From CAZHOV01 sp964534315 (GTDB lineage Bacteria > Bacteroidota > Bacteroidia > Chitinophagales > Saprospiraceae): DNA of 6,171 nt. The position numbers and the translations under genes are program-made. Under the pieces are notes generated by a model. It had not been told where the DNA came from. It was given only the letters and a program-made list of their open reading frames with translations, and made no database searches. Below, in pieces: positions 4,405-6,171 of this stretch; position 1 is the first letter of the stretch, and each line of letters begins with the position of its first letter. The stretch lies in NCBI GenBank assembly GCA_964534315.1, contig CAZHOV010000236.1:1-6171 (forward strand), given 5' to 3'.

Positions 4405-5271
4405 ATGCTTCCCTCCCCCATCCTATCCAACATACAATCTCTTTTTCCTGATATCCAGGATATCACCGCTGTCAGTGGTGGCGATATCAATGAAGCCAGG
4501 AAGTTGATCCTGAAAGATCGCTCCTTGTTTTTGAAATACAATATAGGCGTCGATGCCCAGCGAATGTTTGAGACGGAAAAAAAAGGATTGGAGCTTTTAG
4601 GTGCTGGTGGGCAAATTGCGGTTCCTGAAGTTATATACCAACAATCAGCTGAAGATTATGCCTTTTTGATTCTTGAATTTGTCGAAAATAAACGCCCTGC
4701 GTCCGATACCTTCTGGAAGGACTTTGGCGCTTCTTTAGCTCAATTGCACAAAGAAAATACGCAAGAAAATTTTGGCCTGGACCATTCTAATTTTATTGGC
4801 TCACTTCCACAGTCCAATGATTTTCATGATAATTGGGCCGGGTTTTACCGTCAGGAACGCATTGAGCCTCAGGTTAGAATGGCTTATAATGACTCCCTTC
4901 TGCCCAAAGGAACTCTTAGCCTGTTTGAAAAATTATATTATAAATTTCCTGATCTGTTTCCTCCGGAACCGCCAACATTGATTCACGGCGATTTGTGGAG
5001 CGGAAACTTTCTATGTAGCCAAAACAACGAACCCTATTTAATTGACCCCTCCGTAAGTTATGCTAACCGCGAGATGGACCTGGGTATGTCAAAACTATTT
5101 GGAGGCTTTACCCCAAACTTTTACGATAGCTATGATGAACAATATCCTTTGGAAAAGGAATGGGAAGACCGCATGGATCTGTACCAACTCTATTATCTAT
5201 TGGTACATGTCAATTTGTTTGGCGGGAGCTATACTGCTTCGGTGATGAGCATTGTGAAGCGATACGTTTGA
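4405..5271 (+). CDS. Fructosamine/ketosamine-3-kinase family protein
   Basis: Members phosphorylate the third carbon of sugar-amine adducts (ketosamines) on proteins or amines, giving an unstable product that releases the amine and so repairs glycation. The 288 residues match the usual family length. Visible are the glycine loop GGDINEA (25-31), a nucleotide-binding lysine in LFLKYN (K44), a helix glutamate in FETE (E56), the catalytic loop HGDLWSGN (194-201, Asp196), and the metal-binding DPSVSYANREMDLGMSKLF (214-232, Asp214). The protein is soluble, with no signal peptide. The loop has Asp27 where some eukaryotic members carry a redox-switch cysteine. The start at 4405 is preferred. The earlier in-frame ATG at 4357 lies in a hairpin arm and would add 16 residues encoded by the inverted repeat. 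Co-transcription with the LytTR regulator 76 bases upstream is possible. The substrate cannot be told from sequence. Confidence 0.93.
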   Translation: MLPSPILSNIQSLFPDIQDITAVSGGDINEARKLILKDRSLFLKYNIGVDAQRMFETEKKGLELLGAGGQIAVPEVIYQQSAEDYAFLILEFVENKRPASDTFWKDFGASLAQLHKENTQENFGLDHSNFIGSLPQSNDFHDNWAGFYRQERIEPQVRMAYNDSLLPKGTLSLFEKLYYKFPDLFPPEPPTLIHGDLWSGNFLCSQNNEPYLIDPSVSYANREMDLGMSKLFGGFTPNFYDSYDEQYPLEKEWEDRMDLYQLYYLLVHVNLFGGSYTASVMSIVKRYV

Positions 5272-5378
5272 AGGAATGAAAAGGAATGAAACTTATTAAT
5301 AAAAAAAGCAAACGAAATACTTTAAGTTCCAACCCCATCATTTTTTTTATTCCCATTTTATTTTCATTCCTTTTCATT
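5271..5378. repeat. Inverted 10-base-word array between two convergent genes
   Basis: The left arm is AAGGAATGAA twice in tandem (5271-5290), beginning on the last base of the kinase stop codon. Seventeen bases at 5275-5291 are perfectly complementary to 5362-5378, which ends three bases before the stop codon of the convergent outer-membrane protein gene (5382-5384). The 70-base spacer contains T8 (5341-5348) and A7 (5301-5307), so each strand has a T-run. It probably serves as the shared end of both transcripts, although the stem is AT-rich and is not a canonical intrinsic terminator. Confidence 0.7.
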
Positions 5379-5381
5379 AAC

Positions 5382-6014
5382 TTAAAACGCAAACCCGATA
5401 GACGCTACAATCCGGGCGGGAGTCTGATCAAATTTATATTCGTTGCCGAAGAATTCGATGTGGTTACCAAATTTGCTGAAGTTTCCTTCATAGCGGAGAT
5501 CGATTAATATTTTCCAGATGTCAAGTCCTACTCCGGCCTGATAACCAATCGTCAAATCTTTGAAATCTTGCCCGTAGCCTTCCACATCTAATAAGTCAGA
5601 GGTATTGCTCAGGAATACGTGTCCTACCGGCCCTCCGTTGATACGTAGCGGTCCGAGTTTTAAACCAAGCAATAAAGGGATATCTAAGGTATTATAGCGT
5701 TCACTAAAAAGATTAGTATAAGTTTCTCCCTGTGAGAAATCACTGAACTCGTAGGTGACCTTGCTGGTATTAAATAGAATTTCGGGTTGGAAAAAGATCG
5801 TTCTTCCGAAACGCATAAATACCCCCATGTGAACTCCTAATTTGGCATCCTGCACAGCCAAACCAAACTCTTCGGCTTCACTCACGCTAGTGATCAACAG
5901 TTGATCCGGATCAATATCAGTGGTGGCCAAACCCGCCTTAACACCAAATTTAAACTGGGCATCTACCATTTGAAAAGAAAAGAGGGCGATAGCTAGAATT
6001 AAAAGCTTTTTCAT
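5382..6014 (-). CDS. Outer-membrane beta-barrel protein, PorT-like
   Basis: The 210-residue product starts with a clear signal peptide (MKK, a hydrophobic core, cleavage probably after VDA at residue 19, leaving QFKFG). The mature part alternates hydrophobic and polar residues as in transmembrane beta strands, with FKFGVKAGLATT as the first strand, an FQPEILF segment (75-81), YNTLDIPLLLGLKLGPLRI (107-125) and the final strand IVASIGFAF ending in phenylalanine, the usual signal for outer-membrane insertion. This pattern fits the small PorT-type beta-barrel domain common in Bacteroidota (probably Pfam OMP_b-brl_2, from memory). The exact role is unknown; such proteins are often annotated only as porin family. 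The gene converges on the kinase gene, with stops 110 bases apart across an inverted repeat. A TACGTTTC box at 6048-6041 may be its promoter. Confidence 0.9.
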   Translation of the reverse strand: MKKLLILAIALFSFQMVDAQFKFGVKAGLATTDIDPDQLLITSVSEAEEFGLAVQDAKLGVHMGVFMRFGRTIFFQPEILFNTSKVTYEFSDFSQGETYTNLFSERYNTLDIPLLLGLKLGPLRINGGPVGHVFLSNTSDLLDVEGYGQDFKDLTIGYQAGVGLDIWKILIDLRYEGNFSKFGNHIEFFGNEYKFDQTPARIVASIGFAF

Positions 6015-6040
6015 GATCTTAGATTGTTTTGGTTAAAAAT

Positions 6041-6048
6041 GAAACGTA
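6041..6048 (-). promoter_or_regulatory. Possible promoter of the outer-membrane protein gene
   Basis: The minus strand reads TACGTTTC, seven of eight positions of TAnnTTTG, 26 bases before the ATG at 6014. The -33 region has no clear TTTG. Its position fits a short leader of about 20 bases, and no better box is seen between it and the tandem array at 6100. Confidence 0.35.
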
Positions 6049-6099
6049 CAGGTAACTTCAGATGATATGCATTTCGATGGCTTAACGAAGATTTAACAA

Positions 6100-6171
6100 G
6101 GTTTCCGGGTTTCCGGGTGTCCAGGTGTCCAGGTGTCCAGGTGTCCAGGTGTCCAGGTGTCCAGGTGTCCA
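6100..6171. repeat. Tandem 8-base array (GGTTTCCG)2(GGTGTCCA)7, running off the edge
   Basis: Nine uninterrupted 8-base units fill 6100-6171: two GGTTTCCG then seven identical GGTGTCCA, with the last unit ending at the last base of the window. The array probably continues. It is GC-richer than its surroundings and lies about 50 bases upstream of the possible promoter of the outer-membrane protein gene. By analogy with the three arrays after the genes to the left, it may be one arm of an inverted array belonging to the next gene (inference). Confidence 0.9.

Noticed and set aside
4772..5245. Plus-strand frames of 69 and 61 codons inside the kinase gene.
   Set aside because: They are out-of-frame shadows of the fructosamine kinase coding sequence.
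5210..5507. Frames of 60 and 73 codons across the convergent gap.
   Set aside because: They span the inverted repeat and the ends of two real genes, with low-complexity translations.

Overview
The window most resembles the chromosome of a Bacteroidota bacterium, probably of the Saprospiria/Lewinella type (inference). The evidence is AT-rich intergenic DNA, a lack of convincing Shine-Dalgarno sites, several exact or near matches to the Bacteroidota -7 promoter motif TAnnTTTG, a LytTR response regulator, and a small PorT-type outer-membrane beta-barrel ending in an aromatic residue. No tRNA, rRNA, CRISPR array, integrase or transposase is visible.

Left part (1-1330). Positions 1-411 have no gene but carry palindromic repeats at 261-349. 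A small leftward unit follows. It has a TACATTTG promoter (1321-1328), a 36-residue peptide gene too short for ordinary gene calling (1275 to 1165), a strong intrinsic terminator (1156 to 1106), and then a 161-residue protein of unknown function with two C-x5-C pairs (1078 to 593). A strong leftward terminator lies at 452-412. Because the terminator sits between the two genes with no room for an ordinary second promoter after it, the unit looks like a peptide gene whose partner is reached by readthrough.

Middle (1329-1934). This 606-base gap has no credible gene. It contains several hairpin-forming inverted repeats, including two overlapping, mutually exclusive stems at 1795-1840 and a stem at 1879-1905 just before the next gene.

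Right part (1935-6171). Three rightward genes follow: a 499-residue alpha-helical repeat protein of unknown function, a LytTR response regulator with no histidine kinase beside it, and a fructosamine/ketosamine-3-kinase family protein. They are followed by a convergent outer-membrane beta-barrel protein on the minus strand. They could share transcripts, but gaps of 162 and 76 bases, each filled by a hairpin, make this uncertain.

The most striking pattern is in the gaps. After each of the three rightward genes, starting 0-4 bases from the stop codon, there is an inverted repeat whose arms are short tandem word arrays. The word differs at each site: 8-mers like CGCCGTRA, a 14-mer like AAATATGAAGTAKG, and the 10-mer AAGGAATGAA. 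A fourth array, (GGTGTCCA)n, runs off the right edge. The layout is shared while the sequence is not, which suggests a recurring process or structural role at gene 3' ends rather than one dispersed repeat family.
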